Shown piece by piece: positions 54,587 through 64,000 of a DNA stretch of 64,000 nt (the stretch's first letter is position 1; every line of letters starts with the position of its first letter). The stretch is from contig NZ_FXYE01000001.1 in NCBI RefSeq assembly GCF_900184935.1, forward strand, positions 1-64,000. Direction: 5' to 3'. The translations under genes and the position numbers were made by a program. The notes below the pieces were generated by a model. The model worked only from the letters and a program-made list of their open reading frames with translations. It searched no databases and was not told the DNA's origin. This DNA comes from Actibacterium lipolyticum. GTDB taxonomy: Bacteria; Pseudomonadota; Alphaproteobacteria; Rhodobacterales; Rhodobacteraceae.

Positions 54587-57028
54587 ATGGGCTTGAAACT
54601 CGTAGTCATTGGGGCCGGCATGGCCTCGGGGCGGGCGCTGGAGCAGTTGTTTGAAACAGCGCCAGACGCCTATGACGTTACCCTTTTCAACGCAGAACCG
54701 CGCGGCAACTATAACCGCCTGATGCTGTCCCCGGTTCTATCCGGTGAAAAGACGTACGAAGAAATCGTTACCCATGACGATGCTTGGTACGAAGAAAACA
54801 ATGTGACCTGCCGGTTCGGCGAAAAGGTTCTGAAGATCGACCGCGCGCGTAAGGTGGTGGTCGGTGAAAACGGCGAGGTTCCATATGACAAGCTGGTGCT
54901 TGGCATGGGGTCGAACCCGTTCATGATCCCGCTGCCCGGCCATGATCTGGAAGGCGTTATCGCCTATCGCGATCTGGAAGATACCAACCGCATGATTGAT
55001 CTGGGTGCCAAGCCCGGCGCCAAGGCGGTTGTCATCGGCGGCGGCCTGCTGGGGCTAGAGGCGGCAGCCGGCCTAAAGATGCGCGGTGTGGACGTGACCG
55101 TGGTTCATATTATGGGCCACCTAATGGAACGTCAGTTGGACGAGGCCGCCGGTTACCTGCTGCGCAAGGCGCTGGTGGATCGGGGCATTACCGTTATGTG
55201 CAGCGCGAATTCGAAAGAGATCGTGGGCGAAGACGGGCACGTTAAGGCGCTGAAGCTGGACGATGGCACCGAACTGCCGTGTGATCTGTTGGTGATGGCT
55301 GTGGGTATTCGCCCGTCCATCGCATTGGGTCAGGATGCCGGTCTGGCCGTCGGGCGCGGTATCCACGTGGATGATCAGATGGTCACGTCTGATGCTGACA
55401 TTCTGGCGTTGGGCGAATGCGTTGAACACGATGGTGCCGTGTTTGGCCTTGTTGCTCCGCTTTATGATCAGGCGAAGGTGATTGCCAAGACGCTTGCCGG
55501 GGAAGAGGCCAAGTTCGTCAACAAAGAGGTTTCGACCAAGCTGAAGGTTACAGGCTGTGATCTGTTCAGCGCGGGCGATTTTGCCGATGGTGACGACCGT
55601 GAAGACATCGTGTTCCGCGACCCGTCGCGCGGCGTCTACAAACGGCTTGTGCTGAAAGACAACGTCGTTATTGGCGCGGTGATGTACGGCGACACGGCCG
55701 ACGGCAACTGGTTCTATAACCTGATCAAAGACGGCGAAGACGTTTCCGAAATGCGCGAAACGCTGATCTTTGGGCCAGCTTTCCAAGGGGGTGCCGCCGC
55801 GGACCCGTTGGCAGCCGTTGCAGCCTTACCGGCTGACGCAGAAATCTGTGGCTGCAATGGCGTATGTAAAGGTCAGATCGTAAGTGCAATCGAAGGCGGG
55901 GCAACCACGCTGGACGATGTTCGCGCTCAAACAAAGGCAAGCGGATCGTGCGGTACATGTACCGGTTTGGTGGAACAGGTTCTGGCGGTCACGCTGGGCG
56001 ATGATTTCGTTCTGCCGACGTCAAAATCAGTCTGTGGCTGTACCGATCTGACGCACGAAGACGTGCGCCGCCTGATCAAAAGCCAAGAGCTGAAATCGCA
56101 ACCCGCCGTTTGGCAGGAACTTGGCTGGAACACGCCCAACGGCTGTCACGTCTGCCGCCCTGCGATTAACTTTTATCTGCTGGCCGATTGGCCGTTGGAA
56201 TACAAAGACGACCCTCAGTCGCGCTTTGTGAACGAACGCAACCACGCGAACATTCAGAAAGACGGCACATTTTCGGTCGTGCCGCGTATGTGGGGCGGGA
56301 TCACCACCCCGGACGAGCTGCGCGCGATTGCTGATGCCGCGGACAAGTACAACGTGCCGACCGTAAAGGTGACTGGTGGCCAGCGGATCGACCTTTTAGG
56401 CGTGAAGAAAGAGGATCTGCCATCCATGTGGTATGACCTTAATCAGGCTGGAATGGTCTCTGGTCATGCCTATTCCAAAGGTTTGCGGACGGTCAAAACC
56501 TGTGTCGGCACAGATCACTGCCGCTTTGGTACACAGGACAGCACAGGGCTTGGCATCAAGCTTGAAAAAATGCTGTGGGGATCGTGGACCCCGCACAAGG
56601 TGAAGCTGGCCGTTTCGGGGTGCCCGCGCAACTGTGCCGAAGCGACCTGTAAGGATGTTGGCATCATTTGCGTCGACTCTGGTTACGAGGTGTCCGTGGC
56701 TGGGGCTGCTGGCATGGACGTCAAAGAAACCGAGCTGTTGGCAAAGGTCGCGACCGAAGAAGAGGCGATCGAACTGACCGCCGCCTTTATCCAAATCTAC
56801 CGCGAAAACGCGAAATATCTGGACCGTGGATACAAATGGGTGGCCAAGGTTGGGCTTGACTGGGTCAAGGAACAGGTTGTCGACGACCTAGAGCAGCGCA
56901 AAGCCTTGTTCGAGCGGTTTGAACTGTCCCAATCCATCTATCGCAACGACCCTTGGGCCGAACATGTCAGCGAAAAGGCTGACAGTTACCAACCCCTTGC
57001 CAATCTTACACTGGAGGCCGCGGAATGA
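54587..57028 (+). CDS. nirB: Assimilatory nitrite reductase large subunit
   Basis: An 813-residue NAD(P)H-dependent nitrite reductase reducing nitrite to ammonium. Order of parts: FAD/NAD-binding domain (LVVIGAGMASGRAL at the start and VVIGGGLLGLEAAAG), a BFD-like [2Fe-2S] site (CGCNGVCKG with CGTCTGLV), and the siroheme/[4Fe-4S] half with CVGTDHCRFG and VSGCPRNCAEATC. The ATG at 54587 matches the usual family start; an ATG 12 bases upstream (54575) overlapping the globin gene is possible. Overlaps nirD by four bases. Confidence 0.95.
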   Translation: MGLKLVVIGAGMASGRALEQLFETAPDAYDVTLFNAEPRGNYNRLMLSPVLSGEKTYEEIVTHDDAWYEENNVTCRFGEKVLKIDRARKVVVGENGEVPYDKLVLGMGSNPFMIPLPGHDLEGVIAYRDLEDTNRMIDLGAKPGAKAVVIGGGLLGLEAAAGLKMRGVDVTVVHIMGHLMERQLDEAAGYLLRKALVDRGITVMCSANSKEIVGEDGHVKALKLDDGTELPCDLLVMAVGIRPSIALGQDAGLAVGRGIHVDDQMVTSDADILALGECVEHDGAVFGLVAPLYDQAKVIAKTLAGEEAKFVNKEVSTKLKVTGCDLFSAGDFADGDDREDIVFRDPSRGVYKRLVLKDNVVIGAVMYGDTADGNWFYNLIKDGEDVSEMRETLIFGPAFQGGAAADPLAAVAALPADAEICGCNGVCKGQIVSAIEGGATTLDDVRAQTKASGSCGTCTGLVEQVLAVTLGDDFVLPTSKSVCGCTDLTHEDVRRLIKSQELKSQPAVWQELGWNTPNGCHVCRPAINFYLLADWPLEYKDDPQSRFVNERNHANIQKDGTFSVVPRMWGGITTPDELRAIADAADKYNVPTVKVTGGQRIDLLGVKKEDLPSMWYDLNQAGMVSGHAYSKGLRTVKTCVGTDHCRFGTQDSTGLGIKLEKMLWGSWTPHKVKLAVSGCPRNCAEATCKDVGIICVDSGYEVSVAGAAGMDVKETELLAKVATEEEAIELTAAFIQIYRENAKYLDRGYKWVAKVGLDWVKEQVVDDLEQRKALFERFELSQSIYRNDPWAEHVSEKADSYQPLANLTLEAAE

Positions 57029-57357
57029 GCTGGATCGATGTTGGGTCTATTGACCAAATCCCGGTACGCGGAGCGCGTATTCTGAAAACCGCCGTGGGCT
57101 GCGTTGCCTTGTTCCGCACCAGCGAGGCAGAGGTCTTTGCGACCTCTGACCGGTGTCCGCACAAGGGTGGCCCGCTGTCTGATGGGATCGTGCACGGCAA
57201 AAGCGTGACCTGCCCGCTGCATAACTGGGTGTTCAGCCTTGAAACCGGCGAAGCGCAGGGGGCCGACGAAGGACAGATCGCAACCTATCCAGTCCGCGTC
57301 GAGAATGGGCGCATTATCATCGACGGGACACAGCTGGCCAAACGGACGGCCGCTTAA
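57025..57357 (+). CDS. nirD: Nitrite reductase small subunit (Rieske-like)
   Basis: A 110-residue Rieske-fold protein. The full ligand set C44-x-H46 (CPHKGGP) and C63-x2-H66 (CPLHNW) is present, so this NirD should bind a [2Fe-2S] cluster, unlike the E. coli one, which has lost it. It overlaps both neighbours. Confidence 0.93.
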   Translation: MSWIDVGSIDQIPVRGARILKTAVGCVALFRTSEAEVFATSDRCPHKGGPLSDGIVHGKSVTCPLHNWVFSLETGEAQGADEGQIATYPVRVENGRIIIDGTQLAKRTAA

Positions 57358-60035
57358 TGGACGGCGCGGATACCCCTGTCACGGCCCCGCTGGCCCCCGT
57401 CGCGCAGTCAAATGACTGCACATTCCGCACAACATGCCCATACTGCGGCGTTGGGTGCGGGGTTCTGGCGACGCCAGACGGGCAGGGCGGCATCACCGTT
57501 AAGGGCGATCCGGCGCATCCGGCGAACAAAGGGCGGCTGTGTTCCAAGGGGTCGTCCCTTGCGGAAACGGTTGGATTGGACGGGCGTTTGTTGCACCCGG
57601 TGATCGATGGTGCCCGTTCCACGTGGGACGAAGCGCTTGACCTGACCGCACAGAAGTTCCGCGAAACCATTGCCGAACACGGGCCAGACAGCGTGGCATT
57701 CTATGTCTCGGGCCAGTTGCTGACCGAAGATTACTATGTCGCGAACAAGCTGATGAAGGGTTTCATCGGCTCGGCCAATATCGACACCAACTCGCGCCTT
57801 TGCATGGCCTCAACCGTCGCGGGGCACCGCCGTGCGTTTGGAACCGATACCGTGCCGGGCATGTACGAGGATTTGGAACAGGCCGATCTGATCGTTTTGG
57901 TTGGGTCAAACCTCGCTTGGTGTCACCCCGTTTTGTACCAGCGGGTCGTTGCGGCCAAGCAGGACCGCCCCGGCATGAAGGTCATCAATATCGACCCGCG
58001 CCGCACCGCGACCTCTGATCTGGCTGACCTGCATTTGATGTTGGAGCCGGGCAGCGATGTGGCTCTATTCAACCGGCTTTTGGTCGAAATCGTCGATCGC
58101 GGGTTGGTGGACGAAGCGTTTGTTTCCGACAGCGTCGATGGCTTTGATAAGGCCGTAGAGGCCGCGCGGGCGGACGATGCCGCCGTCACCGGGCTAAGCG
58201 ACGAAGACCTGACCGCCTTCCTTGAAATGTGGACCGGCACCGAAAAGGTTGTGACCGTGTTCAGCCAAGGCGTGAACCAATCCACCAGCGGCAGTGACAA
58301 GGTGAATTCGATCCTGAACTGCCATTTGGCGACGGGTCGTATCGGTAAACCCGGCCTTGGCCCGTTCAGCGTCACCGGCCAGCCCAACGCCATGGGCGGG
58401 CGCGAGGTTGGCGGGTTGGCCAATATGCTGGCCTGCCATCTGGATATCGAAAACGCCGAACACCGCGCCGCTGTGCGCAAATTCTGGGATGCCCCTGCGA
58501 TGCCAGAGGCCGCCGGTGCCAAGGCGGTGGACATGTTCCAGCGTGTCGCCGACGGCAAGATCAAGGCGCTGTGGGTGATCTGTACTAACCCAGCGGTTTC
58601 GATGCCCGATGCAGATGCCGTGCGCGATGCGATTGCTGGGTGCGATTTTGTTGTCGTGTCTGACATGTTTGCCACGACCGATACCGCAAAGCTGGCCGAT
58701 GTTCTGTTGCCTGCCACGGGGTGGGGCGAAAAGGACGGAACAGTCACGAATTCCGAACGCTGCATCAGCCGCCAGCGCGGGTTGCTGCCCGCCCCGGGCG
58801 AGGCGCGGCATGATTGGGATATTCTGTCTGACGTGGGTCGCCGTATGGGGTGGACCAAAGAGTTCGACTATCAAACCCCGGCCGAGGTGTTTCGCGAATA
58901 TGCCGCCCTTTCGGGTGTCGCCGCTGGCTTTGGCCGTGACTTCGACATTTCGGCGCTTAGTGACTTGGAAGACGCCGATTACGACGGGTTAGAGCCTGTT
59001 CGCTGGCCCATCAACGCCGTGCGCACGGGTGGTCGGTTCTTTGGCGACGGCAAATTTTTCACCGATACGGGCAAGGCAAAGATGTTGCCGCTGACGCACC
59101 GCGCGCCTGCGGCCAAAACGGGGCCGAAGTATCCGTTCCGGTTCAACACGGGCCGTATTCGTGACCAATGGCACACGATGACCCGCACGGCGCTTTCCGG
59201 CCGTCTTAGTCAGCATTTGGCGGAACCGTTTTTGGAAATCCACCCAGAGGATGCTGCCGAACTTGGCCTGAAACCCGCTGACTTAGTAACGGTTGAAAGC
59301 CCGCAGGGGCGTGCGTTGCTGAGGGCGCTTCCGACGGATCGCGTGGGCCGCAAACAGGTGTTCGCGCCGATGCACTGGACCTCGGAATATGCCTCTGCGG
59401 CGCGGATCGACGCATTGGTCCGGGCAGAGGTTGACCCTGTGTCGGGGCAGCCCGAAAGCAAGGCCTCGGTCGTCAAAGTCACGCGGTTTAACGCGGCGTG
59501 GTACGGGTTCGCCGTGTCATCGCGCGCGTTGAATGCGAAGACGTCTTATTGGGCCAGCGCACGCGCCGGGAATGGCTGGCGCGCGGAACTGGCCGACATG
59601 GCCACCCCCAAGGATTGGGAGGCCTACGCCCGAGAGCTGTTCAACGCACCCGATGCCGCCGCTGTAACGGTTTTCGATCACGCCAAAGGCACCGCGCGTA
59701 TCGCGCTGACCGAAGAGGGCAGGCTTGTCGGCGCATTGTTCGCTGGAAAAGAACCTGTTGCCGTGTCGCGCAACCATTTGGTTGGGCTGATCGGGGGCGA
59801 GGCGGCGATTGCGTTGGCCGGGCGTCCGGGGGCCGATATGCCTGATCCGGGGGCGACGTTGTGCTCTTGCTTCAACATCGGCGTGAACACTATTCTGACT
59901 GCGATAGAAACCGATGGGTTGATGAGCGTCGAAGCCATCGGCGCAGCTTTGGGTGCGGGAACCAACTGTGGTTCTTGCCGACCTGAAATTGCGGCCCTGT
60001 TGGAAAGTGTTCGCACGAAGGAGGCCGCCGAGTGA
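57357..60035 (+). CDS. nasA: Assimilatory nitrate reductase catalytic subunit
   Basis: An 892-residue cytoplasmic molybdenum enzyme reducing nitrate to nitrite. The N-terminal [4Fe-4S] motif is CPYCGVGC with a fourth cysteine in LCSKGSS (C27, C30, C34, C62). The molybdopterin-dinucleotide domains follow (SRLCMASTVAGHRRAFG). A BFD-like [2Fe-2S] domain closes the protein (LCSCFNIG, NCGSCRPEI). It starts one base into the nirD stop and ends overlapping the next gene by four bases. No separate nasB-like reductase is present. Confidence 0.95.
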   Translation: MDGADTPVTAPLAPVAQSNDCTFRTTCPYCGVGCGVLATPDGQGGITVKGDPAHPANKGRLCSKGSSLAETVGLDGRLLHPVIDGARSTWDEALDLTAQKFRETIAEHGPDSVAFYVSGQLLTEDYYVANKLMKGFIGSANIDTNSRLCMASTVAGHRRAFGTDTVPGMYEDLEQADLIVLVGSNLAWCHPVLYQRVVAAKQDRPGMKVINIDPRRTATSDLADLHLMLEPGSDVALFNRLLVEIVDRGLVDEAFVSDSVDGFDKAVEAARADDAAVTGLSDEDLTAFLEMWTGTEKVVTVFSQGVNQSTSGSDKVNSILNCHLATGRIGKPGLGPFSVTGQPNAMGGREVGGLANMLACHLDIENAEHRAAVRKFWDAPAMPEAAGAKAVDMFQRVADGKIKALWVICTNPAVSMPDADAVRDAIAGCDFVVVSDMFATTDTAKLADVLLPATGWGEKDGTVTNSERCISRQRGLLPAPGEARHDWDILSDVGRRMGWTKEFDYQTPAEVFREYAALSGVAAGFGRDFDISALSDLEDADYDGLEPVRWPINAVRTGGRFFGDGKFFTDTGKAKMLPLTHRAPAAKTGPKYPFRFNTGRIRDQWHTMTRTALSGRLSQHLAEPFLEIHPEDAAELGLKPADLVTVESPQGRALLRALPTDRVGRKQVFAPMHWTSEYASAARIDALVRAEVDPVSGQPESKASVVKVTRFNAAWYGFAVSSRALNAKTSYWASARAGNGWRAELADMATPKDWEAYARELFNAPDAAAVTVFDHAKGTARIALTEEGRLVGALFAGKEPVAVSRNHLVGLIGGEAAIALAGRPGADMPDPGATLCSCFNIGVNTILTAIETDGLMSVEAIGAALGAGTNCGSCRPEIAALLESVRTKEAAE

Positions 60036-61012
60036 CCTTAGCGCCATATGTTCGCATTCTGGGCCGTGGCCCGGGCCGATCCCGATCTTTAACGCGGGAG
60101 GAGGCACGCGAAGCCATGGCGCTGATCATGTCGAACGAGGCAGAGCCAGAGGCGATTGGCGCCCTGCTGATGCTGCTTCGTTTCCGCGGGGAAATCGCCG
60201 ACGAAGTTGCCGGTTTCGTCGAGGCCGTGCGCGGCGCACTGCCCGATTGGGAGGGCCCCCGCCCAGCGTTGGATTGGCCAAGCTATGCAGCCGGGCGTAC
60301 ACGCGGGCTTCCGTGGTTTTTGCTGTCGGCCAAGCTTGTGTCGACCGCCGGTGTGCCGGTGTTGCTGCATGGTTGGAACAGTCACCAAAACCCCATCGCT
60401 TCGGTGCGGGCGTCGCTGCCCGAAGTTGGCATCAAGGCTGCAACATCCACCAAAGACGCGGCCCATTTGCTAGAGCAGGACGGCATCGCCTATCTGCCGC
60501 TTGAAACCTATTCGCCGCGTCTGTTGGAACTGTTGACGTTGCGCGATGTGCTTGGCCTGCGTTCCGCCGTGAACACAGTGCTGCGGGTGTTGAACCCGGC
60601 GCGGGCCGATGCGTCGGTTCAGGGCGTTTTTCACCCGCCTTATCGCGCGCTTCAGGCGGATGCCGGGGGGCTGTTGGGCCAGCGTAATCTGACAATCCTG
60701 AAAGGCGGCGGTGGAGAGTTTGAGCGCCACCCCAGCAAGGCGCTGGAACTGTTCGGGCTGCGCGACGGTCAGGAATGGCACGACACCGCGACGATCCTGA
60801 TCGACGAAACCATGCGCTTGGCCGAGGCCAGCGAAACACCTTCCGACCTTGCCGATCTTTGGGCGGGTAAAATTGACCTGCCCGTTGCCGAAGCGATTGT
60901 TATTGGCACTGCGGCACTGGCGCTTGAAACTTGTGGCAAAGCTGCAGCCGGTGCCGGATTGGACCTTGCGAAATCACTGTGGCAGAGCCGTCTTTCGGCA
61001 CAGGCCGCCTAA
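60032..61012 (+). CDS. TrpD2/YbiB-type phosphoribosyltransferase-fold protein
   Basis: A 326-residue protein with the fold of anthranilate phosphoribosyltransferase (N-terminal helical domain LTREEAREAMALIMSNEAEP, then the NP-type glycosyltransferase domain). The substrate loops of true TrpD are altered (GWNSHQNPIASV, LKGGGGEFERHP). The TrpD2/YbiB group is reported to bind nucleic acid rather than make tryptophan. It starts with GTG overlapping nasA by four bases and is followed 15 bases later by cysG, so it is clearly part of the nas operon; why is not known. Confidence 0.82.
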   Translation: MTLAPYVRILGRGPGRSRSLTREEAREAMALIMSNEAEPEAIGALLMLLRFRGEIADEVAGFVEAVRGALPDWEGPRPALDWPSYAAGRTRGLPWFLLSAKLVSTAGVPVLLHGWNSHQNPIASVRASLPEVGIKAATSTKDAAHLLEQDGIAYLPLETYSPRLLELLTLRDVLGLRSAVNTVLRVLNPARADASVQGVFHPPYRALQADAGGLLGQRNLTILKGGGGEFERHPSKALELFGLRDGQEWHDTATILIDETMRLAEASETPSDLADLWAGKIDLPVAEAIVIGTAALALETCGKAAAGAGLDLAKSLWQSRLSAQAA

Positions 61013-61027
61013 GCGAAAGAAAAGCCG

Positions 61028-62437
61028 ATGCAAAGCTTTCCCATGTTCCTAAAGATGTCTGGTCGCCGTGTGGTGATTGCGGGCGGTGGCGAACAGGCGG
61101 CGCAAAAAGCACGGCTGATGCTAAAGACGGATGCTCAGATCACGTTCTTGGCGCCAGAACTGGATGATGAGCTGGCCGCGTTGGTCAGTGGCGGCCGCGC
61201 GCAACATGATTCAGGGCCGATTACCGCGCAAAGCTTTGCCGATAGCGCGCTGGTGTTTATCGGCACAGGTTGTCCGGGCGTTGATGCAAGCCTGCATGCC
61301 GTCGCCAAGGCGGCAGGTGCGACGGTCAACGTAGTGGACCAGCCCGACCTTTGCGATGCCACGACCCCATCGCTGGTTGACCGTGATCCAGTTGTCGTGG
61401 CCATCGGCACCGAAGGAACCGCACCGGTTCTGGCCCGCCGGATTAAGACAGATGTGGAACAAATGCTTGACCCGCGTATCGGTGCCTTTGCGGCGCTGGC
61501 TGGGCGGCTGCGCGGTGCCGTTGCTGCACGCGTCCCGAAAGAGGATCGTCGTGCGTTCTGGCGGTGGGCGTTTAATGGCACCCCTTGGCAGACCCATAAA
61601 CGTGGCGGTGAACGTGACGCGGCAGAGCTGTTGAAATCTGCCATTGCCGAAGGTGGGCGCAAAGAAGACCGTCAGGTGGGCCAAATCGCCCTTGTCGGCG
61701 CTGGCCCCGGCGCGCGCGATTTGCTGACCCTTCGCGCGGTAGAGCGGCTGCAAGAGGCAGATGTTATTTTCTATGACCGTCTGGTTGATCCTGATGTGTT
61801 GGAACTGGCCCGCCGGGACGCAGAGCGCGTGTTCGTCGGTAAGGTGGTCGGAGCTTCGGCTTGGCCACAGGAACGGATCAACGCGCTGATCGTCGCCGAA
61901 GCGGGCAAAGGGCGGCGTGTGGTTCGGTTGAAATCGGGCGATCCGGCGATTTTTGGTCGCGCCACCGAAGAAATGGATGCCGCCCGCGAAGCTGGAATTC
62001 CCGTCGAAATCGTTCCGGGTATCACCGCCGCCAGCGCCACCGCTGCTGCGCTTGGCCGGTCACTGACCGAACGGGGCGTATCGGACACATTGGTCTTTGC
62101 CACGGGCACCTGCCGCGACGATGACCCGGTTCCCAACTGGGGAAAACTGGCGCAACCCGGCACGACGCTGGCGCTTTATATGGCGATGCACCGGGCTGAG
62201 GATGTTCAGAAAAGCCTGTTGGACGCCGGGCTGTCTCCGGAATGTTTGGTCGATGTGGTCGGTTCGGTTTCGACCGCAGATCAGACGCGTTGTTCCTCCC
62301 GGTTGGGCGGTATCGCGTCGGCGATCCGCGAAAGCGGCGTTTCAAGTCCGGCGATTGTTCTGATCACGAACCCCAAAGACCAAGGAAATGTGATGCGGGC
62401 TGGCGTGCCTTCAAATGTCCAAATGTTGAACGGCTAA
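61028..62437 (+). CDS. cysG: Siroheme synthase CysG
   Basis: A 469-residue fused enzyme: NAD-dependent precorrin-2 dehydrogenase/ferrochelatase in the first 210 residues (FLKMSGRRVVIAGGGEQAAQKA), uroporphyrinogen-III methyltransferase in the rest (LVGAGPGARDLLTLRAVERL, VRLKSGDPAIFGR, EIVPGITAASATAA). It makes siroheme, the cofactor of NirB, and closes the nitrate operon. Confidence 0.95.
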   Translation: MQSFPMFLKMSGRRVVIAGGGEQAAQKARLMLKTDAQITFLAPELDDELAALVSGGRAQHDSGPITAQSFADSALVFIGTGCPGVDASLHAVAKAAGATVNVVDQPDLCDATTPSLVDRDPVVVAIGTEGTAPVLARRIKTDVEQMLDPRIGAFAALAGRLRGAVAARVPKEDRRAFWRWAFNGTPWQTHKRGGERDAAELLKSAIAEGGRKEDRQVGQIALVGAGPGARDLLTLRAVERLQEADVIFYDRLVDPDVLELARRDAERVFVGKVVGASAWPQERINALIVAEAGKGRRVVRLKSGDPAIFGRATEEMDAAREAGIPVEIVPGITAASATAAALGRSLTERGVSDTLVFATGTCRDDDPVPNWGKLAQPGTTLALYMAMHRAEDVQKSLLDAGLSPECLVDVVGSVSTADQTRCSSRLGGIASAIRESGVSSPAIVLITNPKDQGNVMRAGVPSNVQMLNG

Positions 62438-62621
62438 GCCCAATAGCCGGGTTTAACTGACTGCGCCGTAACGCTACATTCCGTGCGAAATATCATGGTC
62501 AATGGCGTCTTTGGCAATGCGCGGCTTTCGGCGCATGGCCCTATACGGTTTCGTCATTTCCTTTGATCGTGATTGCGGCGATGATAGGCGTCATTCGTAG
62601 AGGGTTGGATCGGTTGGGGAT

Positions 62622-64000
62622 ATGCACGCAAGAATGATCAAGGCGGCGGGCCTTGCCTTATCGCTGCTGTGGGCGGGGGCTGTTAATGCCACCGAAGTGC
62701 GGCTGTCTGCCCCGACTGCTGGCGATGATTTACAAGATGATCTTCGCGCGGCCTCGCTTGCCATTGCCGCGAACGAGGAAAAGGCGACCAAGCCGCAAGA
62801 TCTGCTGGCGGCGGCGCGTGCGGATTATGCGCAACTGATCGGCGTTCTATACGCGATGGGGTATTATAGCCCTGTTATCAATATTCTGGTCGACGGGCGC
62901 GAGGCGGCGTCGATACCGCCGTTTGCAACCCCGAAAACCATCGATAAAATTCGCCTGAAGGTCACGCCGGGGCCAAAGTTCAAGTTCTCGCAGGCGCGGG
63001 TTGCGCCCTTGGCCAACAGCACCGTTCTGCCGGAAGGGTTTGCAGTTGGAGAGCCTGCGAAAAGCACGCTTATTCAAGAAGCCGCGCAAGCGGGTGTTTC
63101 CGGGTATCGGGATGTTGGCTTTGCCAAGGCACGTATCGCCGGGCAGAACATCACCGCCGATCATCGCGCGCGGACGTTGGCAGCGGATATTCAGCTTGAT
63201 CCCGGCCGGCGGCTGCAATTTGGCGATTTGATCATCACTTCGGAAAGCCGGGTTCGCGAAAAGCGTATCCGCGAGATCGCGGGCCTGCCCAGCGGAGAGA
63301 CCTTTTCCCCCGAAGAGCTTGAAGATGCCGCAAGCCGCCTGCGCCGCAGCGGCGCGTTCCGCTCTGTTGCGTTGTTGGAGGCTGAAACTCCGAACGCAGA
63401 CGACACGCTTGATATCGAAGCCGCGCTGGTTGACGAAAAGAAACGCCGGTTTGGCTTCGGGGCAGAGGTATCGTCGCTTGAAGGGCTGGGTGTGTCTGCC
63501 TATTGGATGCACCGCAACCTGCTTGGCGGTGCTGAACGGTTGCGGATCGAAGGCGAGGTAAAGGGCATCGCCGGGGATTCCGGCGGGGTGGATTATCGCC
63601 TTGGCGCGACCATCACGCGGCCTGCAACGTTCGACGAAGACACCCGCCTGCTGGTGCTGGGAGAGCTGGAAGAGCTTGACGAACCCGATTTCTTTGAACG
63701 CAAAGCCACAGTCGGTGCGAGCCTATTTCGCCAGTTTTCCGATGTTCTAGAGGTTGGGGCAGGTGTCCGGTTTCGGTATTCCGAAGTGCGCGACGATCTT
63801 GGCGAACGTACCTTCACGCACCTGACAATTCCGGTAACGGCCGCATGGGATCGGCGTAACAACCCGTTGAACCCGGTGGGTGGCTTTTACCTGCAAGCAA
63901 CGGGCGAGCCCTTTGTTGGCGTTTCTGGCAGCCAGTCGGGCGCGCGGGTTTATGCGGATGCGCGGGCCTACGAAGGGTTGGGCGCTGACGACCGGTTTGT
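62622..64000 (+). CDS. TamA-type outer-membrane assembly protein (truncated by window)
   Basis: The first 459 codons of an Omp85-superfamily protein, cut by the window edge. A signal peptide (residues 1-23, MIKAAGLALSLLWAGAVNA) is followed by POTRA-like repeats (ILVDGREAASIPPF; LQFGDLIITSESRVREKRIR, then GLPSGETFSPEELEDAASRL) and the start of the barrel (RFGFGAEVSSLEGLGVSAYW; AWDRRNNPLNPVGGFYL). This resembles TamA, which with TamB inserts autotransporters and moves lipids. Start ATG 62622 with TTGGGGA upstream. It is a separate unit after cysG. Confidence 0.88.
   Translation, partial: MHARMIKAAGLALSLLWAGAVNATEVRLSAPTAGDDLQDDLRAASLAIAANEEKATKPQDLLAAARADYAQLIGVLYAMGYYSPVINILVDGREAASIPPFATPKTIDKIRLKVTPGPKFKFSQARVAPLANSTVLPEGFAVGEPAKSTLIQEAAQAGVSGYRDVGFAKARIAGQNITADHRARTLAADIQLDPGRRLQFGDLIITSESRVREKRIREIAGLPSGETFSPEELEDAASRLRRSGAFRSVALLEAETPNADDTLDIEAALVDEKKRRFGFGAEVSSLEGLGVSAYWMHRNLLGGAERLRIEGEVKGIAGDSGGVDYRLGATITRPATFDEDTRLLVLGELEELDEPDFFERKATVGASLFRQFSDVLEVGAGVRFRYSEVRDDLGERTFTHLTIPVTAAWDRRNNPLNPVGGFYLQATGEPFVGVSGSQSGARVYADARAYEGLGADDRF

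Noticed and set aside
62436-62460. Terminator after cysG
   Set aside because: AAGCCC/GGGTTT would give only a six-pair stem needing G-U pairs, with no T-run.
1-64000. CRISPR arrays, insertion sequences, integrases, tRNA genes
   Set aside because: No regularly spaced repeats, transposase or integrase motifs, or cloverleaf sequences were found.

Overview
The window reads as a chromosomal segment of an alphaproteobacterium of the Rhodobacteraceae (Roseobacter/Rhodobacter group). The signs are GC-rich coding sequence, short overlapping genes (ATGA or GTGA junctions), family-typical proteins (DUF2794, MbfA with an Irr-type box, ZapE, a TamA-like protein), and a hup/hyp gene order matching, from memory, that of Rhodobacter capsulatus. 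I see no tRNA, rRNA, CRISPR array, transposase or phage gene.

Left part (1-28.3 kb). After an A/C-rich, G-poor non-coding stretch there is a MarR regulator with an apparent hydroxycinnamate pathway (CoA ligase, amidohydrolase, acyl-CoA dehydrogenase). Housekeeping and accessory genes follow: capsule-type transferase, asd, two small ORFs, beta-carbonic anhydrase, leucyl aminopeptidase with an NlpC/P60 hydrolase, DUF2794 and a cytochrome c'. Next is a TetR regulator, a previously unmarked 59-residue secreted peptide and the iron exporter MbfA, with several TetR-type operators and an Irr box in the shared control region. Then come an AEC transporter, S-formylglutathione hydrolase, a methyltransferase, a run of four overlapping genes (UPF0178, HAD, ornithine cyclodeaminase family, alpha/beta hydrolase), an MFS transporter and zapE. 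The roughly 0.6 kb gap after zapE is dense in hairpins and looks like a structured RNA gene. A LuxR-type response regulator, a periplasmic molybdopterin-oxidoreductase-fold protein and a large hybrid histidine kinase close this part.

Middle part (28.3-47.7 kb, minus strand). A complete [NiFe] uptake-hydrogenase locus runs, in transcription order, hupT-hupU-hupV-hypF-hupS-hupL-(small ORF)-hupC-hupD-hupF-hupG-hupH-hupJ-hupK-hypA-hypB-hupR-hypC-hypD-hypE. HupUV is an H2 sensor of the regulatory-hydrogenase type (no Tat signal on HupU, no C-terminal extension on HupV) that should talk to the kinase HupT and the regulator HupR. HupSLC is the membrane-bound uptake enzyme. The remainder builds the NiFe(CN)2CO site, inserts nickel, processes HupL and handles HupS.

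Right part (47.9-62.4 kb, plus strand). NasT and NasS precede an untranslated leader with ANTAR-type hairpins and a textbook intrinsic terminator. The assimilatory nitrate operon then runs nrtA-nrtB-nrtCD (two fused ATPases)-globin-nirB-nirD-nasA-TrpD2-like-cysG. It imports nitrate, reduces it to ammonium and makes siroheme for the nitrite reductase. A truncated TamA-type outer-membrane assembly gene runs off the right edge.
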